The position numbers and the translations under genes are program-made. Shown here piece by piece: positions 8,633 through 16,378 of a DNA stretch of 64,000 nucleotides. Numbering within the stretch: the first letter of the stretch is position 1; the number at the start of each line of letters is the position of its first letter. The notes under the pieces were generated by a model. The model had not been told where the DNA came from. It saw nothing but the letters and a program-made list of their open reading frames with translations, and did not search any database. The DNA comes from Rhizobium phaseoli (lineage in GTDB: Bacteria > Pseudomonadota > Alphaproteobacteria > Rhizobiales > Rhizobiaceae). The stretch spans positions 372,001 through 436,000 of the forward strand of contig NZ_ML133567.1 of the NCBI RefSeq assembly GCF_003985125.1, read 5' to 3'.

Positions 8633-9409
8633 ATGCACATTCGAACGGACGATGGAATGCGGGCATTTTGGGCTTCCCTGGACAGGCGCTGGCGCCGCAA
8701 CGGCGTCGGCATGCCGCCTTTGCGCTGGCAGGCCTGCCTCTTCATCACGCTCAATGCCGTGATCCTTTCCATGCTGCTCTTCGATGCGCCGATCGGCGCC
8801 AGCGAATTTCCCGCGCCGGTGAAACAGCTCGGCCAGACTCTGACCGGTTTCGGCGATTCCGCCTGGCTTATCTACACCAGCATCCTGCTCTTCTTTCAGG
8901 GCAGGGCCGGCTACAAACTTTTGAAGACGGCACGCTCCAGGGCTCAGGCGCTCTATGTCAGCTGGATCGGCGCCTATCTCTTCACCACCGTGGTCCTCTC
9001 AGGTCTCCTCGCCAATCTGCTGAAGCGGGCGATCGGCAGGGCGCGTCCCGATCATTTCCACGATTTGGGCATGTTTTCCTTCACGCCTTTTTCAGGCCAT
9101 GCCGCTTTCGAAAGTTTTCCCTCCGGCCATTCCACCACGGTTGGCGCCTTCTTCGCCGCCTCCGCCCTGCTGCTCCCGCGTTACCGCGTCCTGTTCATCG
9201 CCTGCGCCGTCTGGCTCGGCATGACGCGCGTCATGGTCGGCGCCCATTATCCGAGCGATGTCATCGCCGGTCTTGCGTTCGGCGGCTGGTTCTCGTTGCT
9301 GACGGCGATCGTCTATGCCCGTTGCGGCCTGCTCTTCAAGCTGGCGCCGGACGGCTGGCCGATCGCAAAACGGCTTTTCCCTGACATGGAAAAGCCCGGC
9401 GCCTTGTGA
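8633..9409 (+). CDS. PAP2-family membrane phosphatase
   Basis: A 258-residue polytopic membrane protein with the three PAP2 signature blocks: KRAIGRARP, then FPSGHSTTVGA, then RVMVGAHYPSDVIAG (catalytic histidines in the last two). About five or six hydrophobic helices surround them, so the active site faces the periplasm. Likely substrates are lipid phosphates, such as undecaprenyl pyrophosphate, phosphatidylglycerophosphate or lipid A phosphates, but the sequence does not decide between these. The ATG at 8633 is chosen because the longer upstream frame (from 8489) has no family similarity and overlaps the leuB terminator. Another ATG lies at 8657. Confidence 0.85.
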   Translation: MHIRTDDGMRAFWASLDRRWRRNGVGMPPLRWQACLFITLNAVILSMLLFDAPIGASEFPAPVKQLGQTLTGFGDSAWLIYTSILLFFQGRAGYKLLKTARSRAQALYVSWIGAYLFTTVVLSGLLANLLKRAIGRARPDHFHDLGMFSFTPFSGHAAFESFPSGHSTTVGAFFAASALLLPRYRVLFIACAVWLGMTRVMVGAHYPSDVIAGLAFGGWFSLLTAIVYARCGLLFKLAPDGWPIAKRLFPDMEKPGAL

Positions 9410-9425
9410 GCGCCGGGCTGTTTAT
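9393..9425. terminator. Terminator overlapping the PAP2 gene 3' end
   Basis: AGCCCGGCGC (9393-9402) pairs with GCGCCGGGCT (9410-9419), and the stop codon TGA lies in the loop. The tail GTTTATT is only moderately T-rich. It separates the PAP2 gene from the converging MFS gene. Confidence 0.65.
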
Positions 9426-9448
9426 TCAAGCGTCTCACCTGCGGCGGA

Positions 9449-11335
9449 TCAATCCATCGCGTGGATATCCCTGTTCTTCGTTTCCGGCAGGAAGATCAGG
9501 CCGATCACCAGGGTGATCGCCGCAAAGACGATCGGATACCAGAGACCGTAATAGATATCGCCTGCCGCAGCGCTCATCGCAAAGGCCGTCGCCGGCAGCA
9601 ATCCGCCGAACCAGCCGTTGCCGATGTGATAGGGCAGCGACATGCCGGTGTAGCGGATGCGGGTCGGGAAGAGCTCGACCAGCAGTGCCGCGATCGGGCC
9701 ATAGACCATCGTCACATAGATCACCAGGACGAACAGGATGGCGATCGTACCGATCCAGTTGACGCGGGCCGGGTCGGCAACCATGGCGAAGGTGCCGCCG
9801 TTGGCGATGTTGTAGACCGCCATGTCGGTGACGCCATTGGCCTCATCCGCCGTCAGCAGCTTGCCTTCGACCAGCTTGGCTGCCGGCATGGTTTCCTTCT
9901 CGCCGGCGCGCACGGCCTCGGCATTGAGCGCCAGTTCCGGATTGGCGGCGATAAAGGCATCGAGCTTGGCATCCGGCACCTTGGCGACGCCGCGCTTCAG
10001 CGGGTAGCCGGCATCGTGAAGAGCGATGTTGATGCTCTTTTCGAAGGCGGCGGTCATGCCCTTCGCTTTGTCGCCCGCAGCAGCGGCGTCGAAGCTCGAA
10101 ACCGTCGCGTTACCGACTTTCACCGTCGCCGGCTGTCCGGCGGGGCCGGGCACGACGTCATAAGGCACCGAGTTCTTGGTCAGGAACGCCGTCGCCACGT
10201 CGCAGGAGCTGGTGAATTTCGCCGTGCCCGTCGGGTTGAACTGGAACTTGCAGTCCGCCGGATCGGCCGTGACCGTTGCGCGGATCGAGGCCTGCGCTTC
10301 GGCAAGTGCCGGGTTTGCCGTCCAGGTCATCGCCTTGAACAGCGGATTATAGGTCACCGCCGCGATGAGAAGGCCCGCCATGATGATCGGCTTGCGGCCG
10401 ATCCTATCGGAGAGGCCGCCGAAGATGACGAAGAATGGCGTGCCGAGGAAGAGCGCAATAGCGACCATGACATTGGCCGAGAAGAGGTCGACCTTCAGCA
10501 CGTTCTGCAGGAAGAACAGCGCATAGAACTGGCCGCCATACCAGACGACCGCCTGGCCCATGGTGGCGCCGAGCAGCGCGATGAGTGCGATCTTGGCGTT
10601 CTTCCACTGCCCGAACGCTTCGGTCAGCGGCGCCTTGGAGCCCTTGCCTTCTGCCTTCATGCGCTGGAACGCCGGCGATTCGTTCATCTTCAGGCGAATC
10701 CAGACCGAAATACCGAGCAGCACGACCGACACCAGGAACGGGATGCGCCAGCCCCAGGCAGCGAATTGCACCGGCCCCATCAGCGACTGAACCAGGATGA
10801 TGACGATCAGCGACAGGAACAGGCCGAGCGTTGCCGTCGTCTGAATCCAGGAGGTGAAATAGCCGCGCCGGCCGTTCGGCGCATGTTCGGCGACATAGGT
10901 TGCCGCACCGCCATATTCACCACCGAGCGCCAATCCCTGCAGCAGGCGCAGACCGATCAGGATGATCGGAGCGGCGATGCCGATGCTGGCGGCTCCCGGC
11001 AGGATACCAACGAGGAAGGTCGACATGCCCATGATCAGGATCGTCACCAGGAAGGTGTATTTGCGGCCGACGAGATCACCGAGACGACCGAACACCAGCG
11101 CACCGAAGGGACGCACCAGAAAGCCGGCGGCAAAGGCGAGCAGCGTGAAGATGTTGCGCGTCGCCTCGGGATATTGGGTGAAGTAGGTCGCGCCGATATA
11201 GGTGGCGAGCGAACCGTAGAGATAGAAATCATACCATTCGAAAACGGTGCCGAGCGAAGAGGCGAAGATGACCTTCTTCTCCTCGCCGGTCATCGGACCG
11301 GCCTTCGCGCCGTCGATGCTTGCGACATTTGCCAT
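9449..11335 (-). CDS. MFS metabolite:H+ symporter (MHS family) with a large periplasmic insert
   Basis: A 628-residue inner-membrane carrier; family members are usually about 430-450. SSLGTVFEWYDFYLYG, the loop 2-3 motif GRLGDLVGRKYT (83-94) and GLALGGEYGGAATYVAEHAP are typical of the MHS group (ShiA/ProP/KgtP-like carriers of organic acids or osmolytes). After the loop 8-9 motif GGLSDRIGRKP (306-316) and helix 9, about 190 hydrophilic residues (roughly 335-525) are inserted before helix 10. By topology they are periplasmic. They include two cysteines, C362 and C378. The remaining helices end with the usual LPETKNRDI. The start at 11335 has GGAGGA upstream. The substrate is unknown. Confidence 0.87.
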   Translation of the reverse strand: MANVASIDGAKAGPMTGEEKKVIFASSLGTVFEWYDFYLYGSLATYIGATYFTQYPEATRNIFTLLAFAAGFLVRPFGALVFGRLGDLVGRKYTFLVTILIMGMSTFLVGILPGAASIGIAAPIILIGLRLLQGLALGGEYGGAATYVAEHAPNGRRGYFTSWIQTTATLGLFLSLIVIILVQSLMGPVQFAAWGWRIPFLVSVVLLGISVWIRLKMNESPAFQRMKAEGKGSKAPLTEAFGQWKNAKIALIALLGATMGQAVVWYGGQFYALFFLQNVLKVDLFSANVMVAIALFLGTPFFVIFGGLSDRIGRKPIIMAGLLIAAVTYNPLFKAMTWTANPALAEAQASIRATVTADPADCKFQFNPTGTAKFTSSCDVATAFLTKNSVPYDVVPGPAGQPATVKVGNATVSSFDAAAAGDKAKGMTAAFEKSINIALHDAGYPLKRGVAKVPDAKLDAFIAANPELALNAEAVRAGEKETMPAAKLVEGKLLTADEANGVTDMAVYNIANGGTFAMVADPARVNWIGTIAILFVLVIYVTMVYGPIAALLVELFPTRIRYTGMSLPYHIGNGWFGGLLPATAFAMSAAAGDIYYGLWYPIVFAAITLVIGLIFLPETKNRDIHAMD

Positions 11336-11572
11336 TGTCTGTCCTCCACAGAGTGATGAGCAACGCGCGCGGCCTGCTCTCCTCAAGCATACCCCTGGCC
11401 GCGACACGCCTGACGAGAGTGTGCCAGAAACGGCAGATCAAAAAGAGGGATGCTTTGGGATTATGACTTTAGTCTAATGACGGCAGGCTTTGTCTTGCCG
11501 GTCCGGCTGCCGGCCGGCCCCTCTTCCGGCAATAGAATTTCAGAGGGTCTTCAGGCCGTGACGGTGGAACTG

Positions 11573-12844
11573 CTAGGCTCTCAGCGCCTGGGCCGGCGAT
11601 TGCCGATAGGCAAGCACCGCCGGCAATGCGGCGAGAATGGCGGCAAAGGCAAGCAGCACGGCCGCAAGTCCAGCATCTTCGCCGGAAAATCCGACCGGCA
11701 TGGCGATGCCGCTCGTCTCGGAGAATAGGCCGGACAAGATCAGCGCTGCAGCAAAACCGAGTGCGAATCCAAGTGCGATGCCGACCGCCACCAGGAAAAA
11801 GAATTCCAGGAAGACGATGCCGAAGATCGCTCCGCGCGGCGCGCCGAAAGCTCTGAGCGCGCCGATTTGGCGGCGGCGCTGGCCGATGTGGATGACCGTG
11901 ACGAGCACCAGCGAGGCTGCGACGAGCGCTTGCGCGCCGGAAGCGACCGCCACGAGAATCTGCTTGGCGTCGCCGAGCGTGGCATAGAGATTGGTCAGCA
12001 CTTCGCCGGGAAAGACGGCGACAGTATTGCCGCTGCGGTAGTCCTGTCGGAGCTTATAGGCGGCGGCGATCGTCTTCGGCTTGACGAGAATGGCCGGAAG
12101 GCCCGGCGTATCTGCCGTCCAGGTCTCGTTGAGCGCGGCATCCGGGTCGAGCTTGCCGTGATGCTCGTGCTCGTCGTGATCGACGCCGTCCCGAGCGTGA
12201 TCGTGCCCGGCCGCCTCGGCGCCCTCCGAACGCTCATTCGCCTCCAGCCCGTGAATATGCCAGACGGCCTGGATGGGAACGAGAATGGCCCGGTCCCAGG
12301 CCGTGCCCGTCGGCCGCAGGCGGCCGGCGACATGATAGACGAGTTCGGTATGGGTCTCGCCCCCTTCTTCGGCCGAACCATGCATCGGCTTGATTTCATC
12401 GCCGAGCGAGAGCCTGACCGCGGAGCCGATCACCGCCTCTCCCTCATGCGCGAAAACCTTGCCCTCGGCAAAGCCGCCGGACAATTTGTCTGCCAGCATC
12501 ACCGTCGTGCCGACGATCGGATAGCCGGAGAAAGAATCGCCGAAGCCGATCGGCGCCGCCCAATCGACACGCGGATCGGCGGCAAGCCTGGCCAGCACCT
12601 CGCCCGGCATCAGCGGCAGGGGCGAGGGCTGCAGGAAAACGGAGGACAGCACGAGTTGCGTCTCGCTGCCGCCGGCGCCGATGACAAGGTCGAACTTGTC
12701 GGCGGCGCGCGCGCTGCCGAGCCGAAGCGCCCGCTCCTGCAGGACGACGGAAACGCCGAGCGCGGTCGCAAGCGCCACCAGCAGCACGACGACCAGCGAT
12801 CCCGCCCAGAGGCGGCGAAGATCGGCAAGGATGAAGCGGATCAT
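11573..12844 (-). CDS. FtsX-type ABC transporter permease with His-rich periplasmic loop
   Basis: A 423-residue permease with the MacB/FtsX plan: one N-terminal helix (about 14-36), a large extracytoplasmic domain, then three C-terminal helices (about 300-320, 340-370, 392-413) with the coupling segment RRRQIGALRAFGAPRGAI between. The outer domain holds a His/Asp/Glu-rich loop at 214-230 with six histidines in 16 residues (GHDHARDGVDHDEHEHHG), suggesting metal binding. The ATG overlaps the ATPase stop by 4 bases. The arrangement resembles the Vibrio ZrgB-ZrgC zinc system, an inference from gene type only. Alternatives are lipoprotein release or another MacB-like role. Confidence 0.85.
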   Translation of the reverse strand: MIRFILADLRRLWAGSLVVVLLVALATALGVSVVLQERALRLGSARAADKFDLVIGAGGSETQLVLSSVFLQPSPLPLMPGEVLARLAADPRVDWAAPIGFGDSFSGYPIVGTTVMLADKLSGGFAEGKVFAHEGEAVIGSAVRLSLGDEIKPMHGSAEEGGETHTELVYHVAGRLRPTGTAWDRAILVPIQAVWHIHGLEANERSEGAEAAGHDHARDGVDHDEHEHHGKLDPDAALNETWTADTPGLPAILVKPKTIAAAYKLRQDYRSGNTVAVFPGEVLTNLYATLGDAKQILVAVASGAQALVAASLVLVTVIHIGQRRRQIGALRAFGAPRGAIFGIVFLEFFFLVAVGIALGFALGFAAALILSGLFSETSGIAMPVGFSGEDAGLAAVLLAFAAILAALPAVLAYRQSPAQALRA

Positions 12845-13533
12845 GCAGCTTCCCCCGCCGTCGCAGCGGAATCCTCTTTGATCCGGCCGGAGCCGAAGAT
12901 GATGCGCCGGTCGAGGCGGCCCGCGAGGCGCTGATCGTGCGAAACGATGATCAGCGTGCTGCCTTCGGCAACGGCAAGATCGAGGATGAGATCGCCCACA
13001 GCCTCGCCGCTTTCGGCGTCCAGACTTGCGGTCGGCTCGTCGGCGATGATGACGCCGGGTTTGCGCAGCAGCGCACGGGCGATCGCCACGCGCTGCATTT
13101 CGCCACGCGACATGGTCTCGATCGTCTGGCCGGGGCGGGACAGGCCGACCGTGTTCAAAAGCGAATGCGCCCGCTCGATGAGAGCGGCCGTGGCGGCGCC
13201 GGCAAGCCGGGCGGGCAGGAGCACGTTTTCAAGTGCCGACAGGCCCGAGAAAAGATGAAACTCCTGCATCACCAGGCCGATATTGGCGGCGCGGAACCGG
13301 TCGCGCCGGCTTTCCGAAAAAGCGGCGATATCCTCGCCGTTCCAGCGGATGCGGCCCCGGCGCGTCCGCTCCAGGCCGGCAACGATATTGACGAAGGTGC
13401 TCTTCCCGGAGCCGGACGCCCCGGTGATCGCGACCCTGCTGCCGGCATCGATCGACAGGCGGCCGATCGCCAGCGCCGGCGAGGCGAGACCCGGGAAGGT
13501 AACGTCAAGGTTTTCGATATCGAGCGCGAGCAT
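12841..13533 (-). CDS. ABC transporter ATP-binding protein (LolD/FtsE-like)
   Basis: A 230-residue ATPase with Walker A GASGSGKST (38-46), Q-loop LVMQEFHLFSGLSALENV, Walker B VIIADEPTASLD and the switch histidine H199 in IIVSHD. The signature loop reads MSRGEMQR instead of the canonical LSGGQ, a modest variation also found in this subfamily. It is co-transcribed with the FtsX-type permease (4-base overlap) and the small secreted protein upstream (7-base gap). A longer frame reaches 13617 but would overlap that gene. The ATG at 13533 starts the conserved domain. Confidence 0.88.
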   Translation of the reverse strand: MLALDIENLDVTFPGLASPALAIGRLSIDAGSRVAITGASGSGKSTFVNIVAGLERTRRGRIRWNGEDIAAFSESRRDRFRAANIGLVMQEFHLFSGLSALENVLLPARLAGAATAALIERAHSLLNTVGLSRPGQTIETMSRGEMQRVAIARALLRKPGVIIADEPTASLDAESGEAVGDLILDLAVAEGSTLIIVSHDQRLAGRLDRRIIFGSGRIKEDSAATAGEAA

Positions 13534-13540
13534 GTCGGAT

Positions 13541-14002
13541 TCACACGGCGAAATATTCGGCCTGGCGGATGCGCAGCAGGCTGACGAAGCCGGTTTCCGG
13601 ATCCGTCCAGGAACCATATTCCAGCGTGCCGCGCACTTCGATCGTTTGGCGCGGCTGAACGAAGGTCTGCTTTTCGCCGAGATAGACGACGACGATATTG
13701 TCGGGCCAGTCCGCGTCCGAGGAGCAGAAGGGGCAGAGCGACATCGGCACTTCGGTGAGCACGAAGAACTGCGCCTCGGCCTTGAGGGGTGGCGCCATAA
13801 AACCCCTCATACTGATTTCCCGGCCGGCAAGACGCTTCACCTTGTCGGAGAATTCGAGGCCGAGCACGCCGAATTTGCCGTAGAGTTCGTCGAAGCTCAG
13901 CGAAGCGTCGGCGGCGCGAGCGATCGAAGCGGCGAAGGGAAGCGCAACGGCAGCGCCGATCAGCCGGCGGCGGCTGAGATGCAGCGAAGTTAATATGTCC
14001 AT
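13541..14002 (-). CDS. Secreted CxxC protein of the ABC cassette (DUF3299-like)
   Basis: A 153-residue protein with a twin-arginine-like signal (SRRRLIGAAVALPFAASIARA, cleavage near residue 30). The mature part has the pattern LAGREISMRGFMAPPL, FFVLTEVPMSLCPFC (C90 and C93) and DNIVVVYLG. This looks like the DUF3299-type periplasmic proteins that accompany zinc-regulated ABC systems, but the match is by eye. A GGAGGTC precedes the ATG. It is the first gene of the three-gene operon with the ATPase and permease. I see no Zur box upstream. Confidence 0.65.
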   Translation of the reverse strand: MDILTSLHLSRRRLIGAAVALPFAASIARAADASLSFDELYGKFGVLGLEFSDKVKRLAGREISMRGFMAPPLKAEAQFFVLTEVPMSLCPFCSSDADWPDNIVVVYLGEKQTFVQPRQTIEVRGTLEYGSWTDPETGFVSLLRIRQAEYFAV

Positions 14003-14097
14003 GGCGACCTCCGGGAAACAAATCCCAGCCGCTGAACGGCCGGGACCATGATCGACAAAAGACGCAAGGCCGGCAAGCGGTCTTGCGGGATCGGCCA

Positions 14098-14145
14098 GAG
14101 CATGATGCCGAAAAGTGTGAGCGGTTTTCGGACAACATCATGCTC
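14098..14145. repeat. Rhizobium-type intergenic palindromic element (copy 2)
   Basis: The arms GAGCATGATG (14098-14107) and CATCATGCTC (14136-14145) enclose CCGAAAAGTGTGAGCGGTTTTCGG. The same plan is seen at 6131-6177. It lies in the gap between the alkaline phosphatase and the ABC cassette. Confidence 0.7.
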
Positions 14146-14159
14146 TATTTTTTTGATTA

Positions 14160-14207
14160 GATGCGGATTCAGATTTTAGGCCGATCCGGCCTAAGATCAT
14201 CCGCATC
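14160..14207. repeat. Nested palindrome downstream of the alkaline phosphatase gene
   Basis: GATGCGGAT (14160-14168) pairs with ATCCGCATC (14199-14207). Nested inside, TTAGGCCG (14176-14183) pairs with CGGCCTAA (14187-14194) across a 3-base loop. It ends seven bases before the phosphatase stop codon on the minus strand and could serve as its terminator. It may also be another unit of the dispersed palindromic repeat family. Confidence 0.6.
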
Positions 14208-14213
14208 TAGAGA

Positions 14214-15968
14214 TTAGTTCGTCTGCTTGGCGCCGAGAGCGAAGGTGTCGGCAAGCACGCGATAGACATCGCTCTGTTCCATGTAGCCATGGAAGCCTTC
14301 AGCGCCCGGGCCGGCCGATTGCAGAACGACGTCGTCGACGGCGTGGACGCCGCTCTCGCTGCTCTTCGGGAGATTACCCTGAACGAAGACCGCGCCGGGA
14401 ACATCCTTATACTGCTCGTTGGCGACATATTCCTTCTTCTCGTTCTGTACGGCCGGAACGAACGGACCGTCGAGCTTCGGGCGGAAGGTCTCGTAATGAT
14501 CCGGGCCGTTATTGGCGGCGAGGAAGAGGCGGCGGCTGACATCGACCTTATCGGGGTAACCGTCGCCGTTTTCGTCCTTGTAGTTCGGGAAGCCGGCTTC
14601 GGCATAGGTCCCGACCTTTTCGCGCATTTCCGTGCCGGGCTTCTCGTCATCGACGGTGCCGATGATGGAGACGCCGTGCGTGTGGTCGCCTGTGACGACG
14701 ATCAGCGTATCCGGATGCGCCTTCTGGAATTCACGGGCAACGCCGATCGCCTGGTCGAATTCGATGGTTTCAAAGACGGCGCGATCCCAATCGAGCGGAT
14801 GCGACATCTTGTCGATCGAGGAACCTTCGACCATCAGGAAGAAACCATCCGGATTCTTCGCGAGGCGCTCGAGCGCAACCTTGGTCATGTCGACGAGACC
14901 CGGCTGGTTCGGGAACTTGTCGACGGTGCCTTTCTTCAGGAATTCGCGATCGAGCGTGACGTCCATGTTGCCGGTGTGGAAGAGGCCGAGCAGATTGCCA
15001 TCAACCGATGCATTGGCGGCAAGCTCGTTCTTGTCGGTCGCAAGTTTGTAGCCGGCATCCTGGAACAGCTTGATGTAATCCTGGTTGTCCTTGCGCTTGG
15101 AACCGGCGACTTCCTTGCCGAGGAAATAGGCCGAGCCGCCGCCGAGCAGGACTTCCGGCTTGACCTCGAGCAGCATGCCGACCACGTCCGCCTTGTCGTT
15201 GCGGTTGCGGGTGTGAGAGACAACGGCAGCCGGCGTGGCGTCCTCGACTTCAGCCGTCGCGACGATGCCGATCGACTTCTTGGTCATGCGGCGAACGGCT
15301 TCTGCAATGGTTTCGACGCGCGGATCATCGAGCGAGGCCGGCGTGCGGTCCGCATAAACGCCGAGCGCGTTGACGGCCGTCTTGTGGCCCGTCATGTAGG
15401 CCGACATGGTGTTGGCCGAGTCCGTGGCAACGGCGTTCGTCGACGACACGCCGATGAAGGCCATATGATCGAGATCGTCCATGTTCAGACGGCCATTCGC
15501 TTTGCCTTCGGTCATGCCCTTGGACATGATGCGGGCGGCAGTGCGATGGGCGACGGAAAGGCCGTCGCCGAGCAGGAAGATGATGTTCTTGGCCTTGGGC
15601 TGGCCGGCGGTTTCGTAAACGTTCCAGGTGACGGACTTCGTTGCGTCACCGGCAGCGACCTCGACCTTGTAGGCGCCGGGAGCGGAAATCTTCAGGCCGC
15701 GCAGCAGCAGAGCGGAACCGAGGGGCTTGTCTTCCTTGCCCTTTTCCAATTCGATGAACTGCGCTTCGCCACCGAGGACGGTCTTGTAATCCTGGCCGTT
15801 GACGGTGATCTTCACGTCTTCCGGCTTAACCTGCTTGTCGAGCTCGACCTTGAAGTCGAACGGCGAGCCGGCGAGGATCGTCGCGCGATCAAGCGGGTAG
15901 ACCGTCGTCGCCTGAGCGGCGCCGGCGAGAATGGTGGTGGCCGCAAAGGCGGCGAGAAGCATACGCAT
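14214..15968 (-). CDS. Secreted alkaline phosphatase
   Basis: A 584-residue periplasmic phosphomonoesterase. A signal peptide (MRMLLAAFAATTILAGAAQA) is followed by a roughly 110-residue beta-rich N-terminal region and then the alkaline phosphatase domain. Motifs include NIIFLLGDGLSVAHRTAARI (metal aspartate), GVSSTNAVATDSANTMSAY (nucleophilic serine region), SSIDKMSHPLDWDRA and VVTGDHTHG (metal ligands). It releases phosphate from organic esters. A PHO box upstream at 16026 indicates PhoB control under phosphate starvation. It is monocistronic, followed by palindromic repeats. Confidence 0.92.
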   Translation of the reverse strand: MRMLLAAFAATTILAGAAQATTVYPLDRATILAGSPFDFKVELDKQVKPEDVKITVNGQDYKTVLGGEAQFIELEKGKEDKPLGSALLLRGLKISAPGAYKVEVAAGDATKSVTWNVYETAGQPKAKNIIFLLGDGLSVAHRTAARIMSKGMTEGKANGRLNMDDLDHMAFIGVSSTNAVATDSANTMSAYMTGHKTAVNALGVYADRTPASLDDPRVETIAEAVRRMTKKSIGIVATAEVEDATPAAVVSHTRNRNDKADVVGMLLEVKPEVLLGGGSAYFLGKEVAGSKRKDNQDYIKLFQDAGYKLATDKNELAANASVDGNLLGLFHTGNMDVTLDREFLKKGTVDKFPNQPGLVDMTKVALERLAKNPDGFFLMVEGSSIDKMSHPLDWDRAVFETIEFDQAIGVAREFQKAHPDTLIVVTGDHTHGVSIIGTVDDEKPGTEMREKVGTYAEAGFPNYKDENGDGYPDKVDVSRRLFLAANNGPDHYETFRPKLDGPFVPAVQNEKKEYVANEQYKDVPGAVFVQGNLPKSSESGVHAVDDVVLQSAGPGAEGFHGYMEQSDVYRVLADTFALGAKQTN

Positions 15969-16025
15969 GGAAAACCCCCGTTTTCGGTGCAGATATTAAC
16001 AACCGAGCCGGGATACCCCCGGGTG

Positions 16026-16043
16026 ATGACAGCGGCATGACAA
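16026..16043 (-). promoter_or_regulatory. PHO box (PhoB binding site)
   Basis: On the minus strand the sequence reads TTGTCAT-GCCG-CTGTCAT: two 7-base direct repeats spaced by 4 bases, matching the rhizobial PHO box (CTGTCAT-N4-CTGTCAT) with one mismatch. It lies 58 bases upstream of the alkaline phosphatase ATG. Confidence 0.82.
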
Positions 16044-16146
16044 AACGCCGCAGGACGACATCGCTCCTTCCGCCTGCGAGCGCCGACGCAAAAACCTTGA
16101 CTCCTGTGGAAAACCTTCTAAGAGCAACAGCGGAAAAGGAATCTCC

Positions 16147-16266
16147 ATGGTTCACGACGAACACGCCATTGCCGCATGCAATGACCGGGCACGAGTTGCC
16201 GGGGTGGATATTGCCGTTCCGGTTTCTGCCAAAACCAAGGCCAAAACGACGACGAAAACCGTCTGA
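16147..16266 (+). CDS. Possible 39-residue small protein
   Basis: The open frame MVHDEHAIAACNDRARVAGV followed by DIAVPVSAKTKAKTTTKTV sits in the 410-base gap between the alkaline phosphatase and asd. AAAAGGA lies 9-15 bases upstream of the ATG (AAAAGGAATCTCCATG), third positions are GC-rich as in neighbouring genes, and the Lys/Thr-rich tail is not random-looking. It has no recognised domain. It ends about 110 bases before asd. It may be a real small gene or a leader. The longer frame 16037-16375 on the same strand looks like a shadow. Confidence 0.4.
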   Translation: MVHDEHAIAACNDRARVAGVDIAVPVSAKTKAKTTTKTV

Positions 16267-16378
16267 CGTCTCTGGCCTGCCGCTCTCTCCCCGGCTCGGC
16301 TGGGGACAGGAAGACGCGATCCGTCGCGCCTTTCCCCCTCACCGGACAAGAGGAGAGAAGAGAAAGAGAGCTTGAGAA

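Larger units (their letters stand above)
15969..16378. other. Intergenic region between alkaline phosphatase and asd
   Basis: This 410-base divergent gap holds the PHO box at 16026-16043 and the possible 39-codon gene at 16147-16266. A TTGACT at about 16098 could be a -35 element for asd or for the small frame. Its last 40 bases are purine-rich (GAGAGAAGAGAAAGAGAG) just before asd. I see nothing else in it. Confidence 0.5.

Noticed and set aside
9461..11356. 631-codon plus-strand frame
   Set aside because: It mirrors the MFS transporter on the minus strand. Composition is rich in Arg, His, Asp and Glu as expected for an antisense shadow of a GC-rich gene.
14003..14097. Zur box in front of the ABC cassette
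   Set aside because: No palindrome resembling the alphaproteobacterial Zur operator is present, so zinc regulation stays unproven.
16037..16375. 112-codon frame upstream of asd
   Set aside because: Low-quality composition, overlaps the PHO box, and no plausible start signal. The 39-codon frame inside the same gap is the better candidate.
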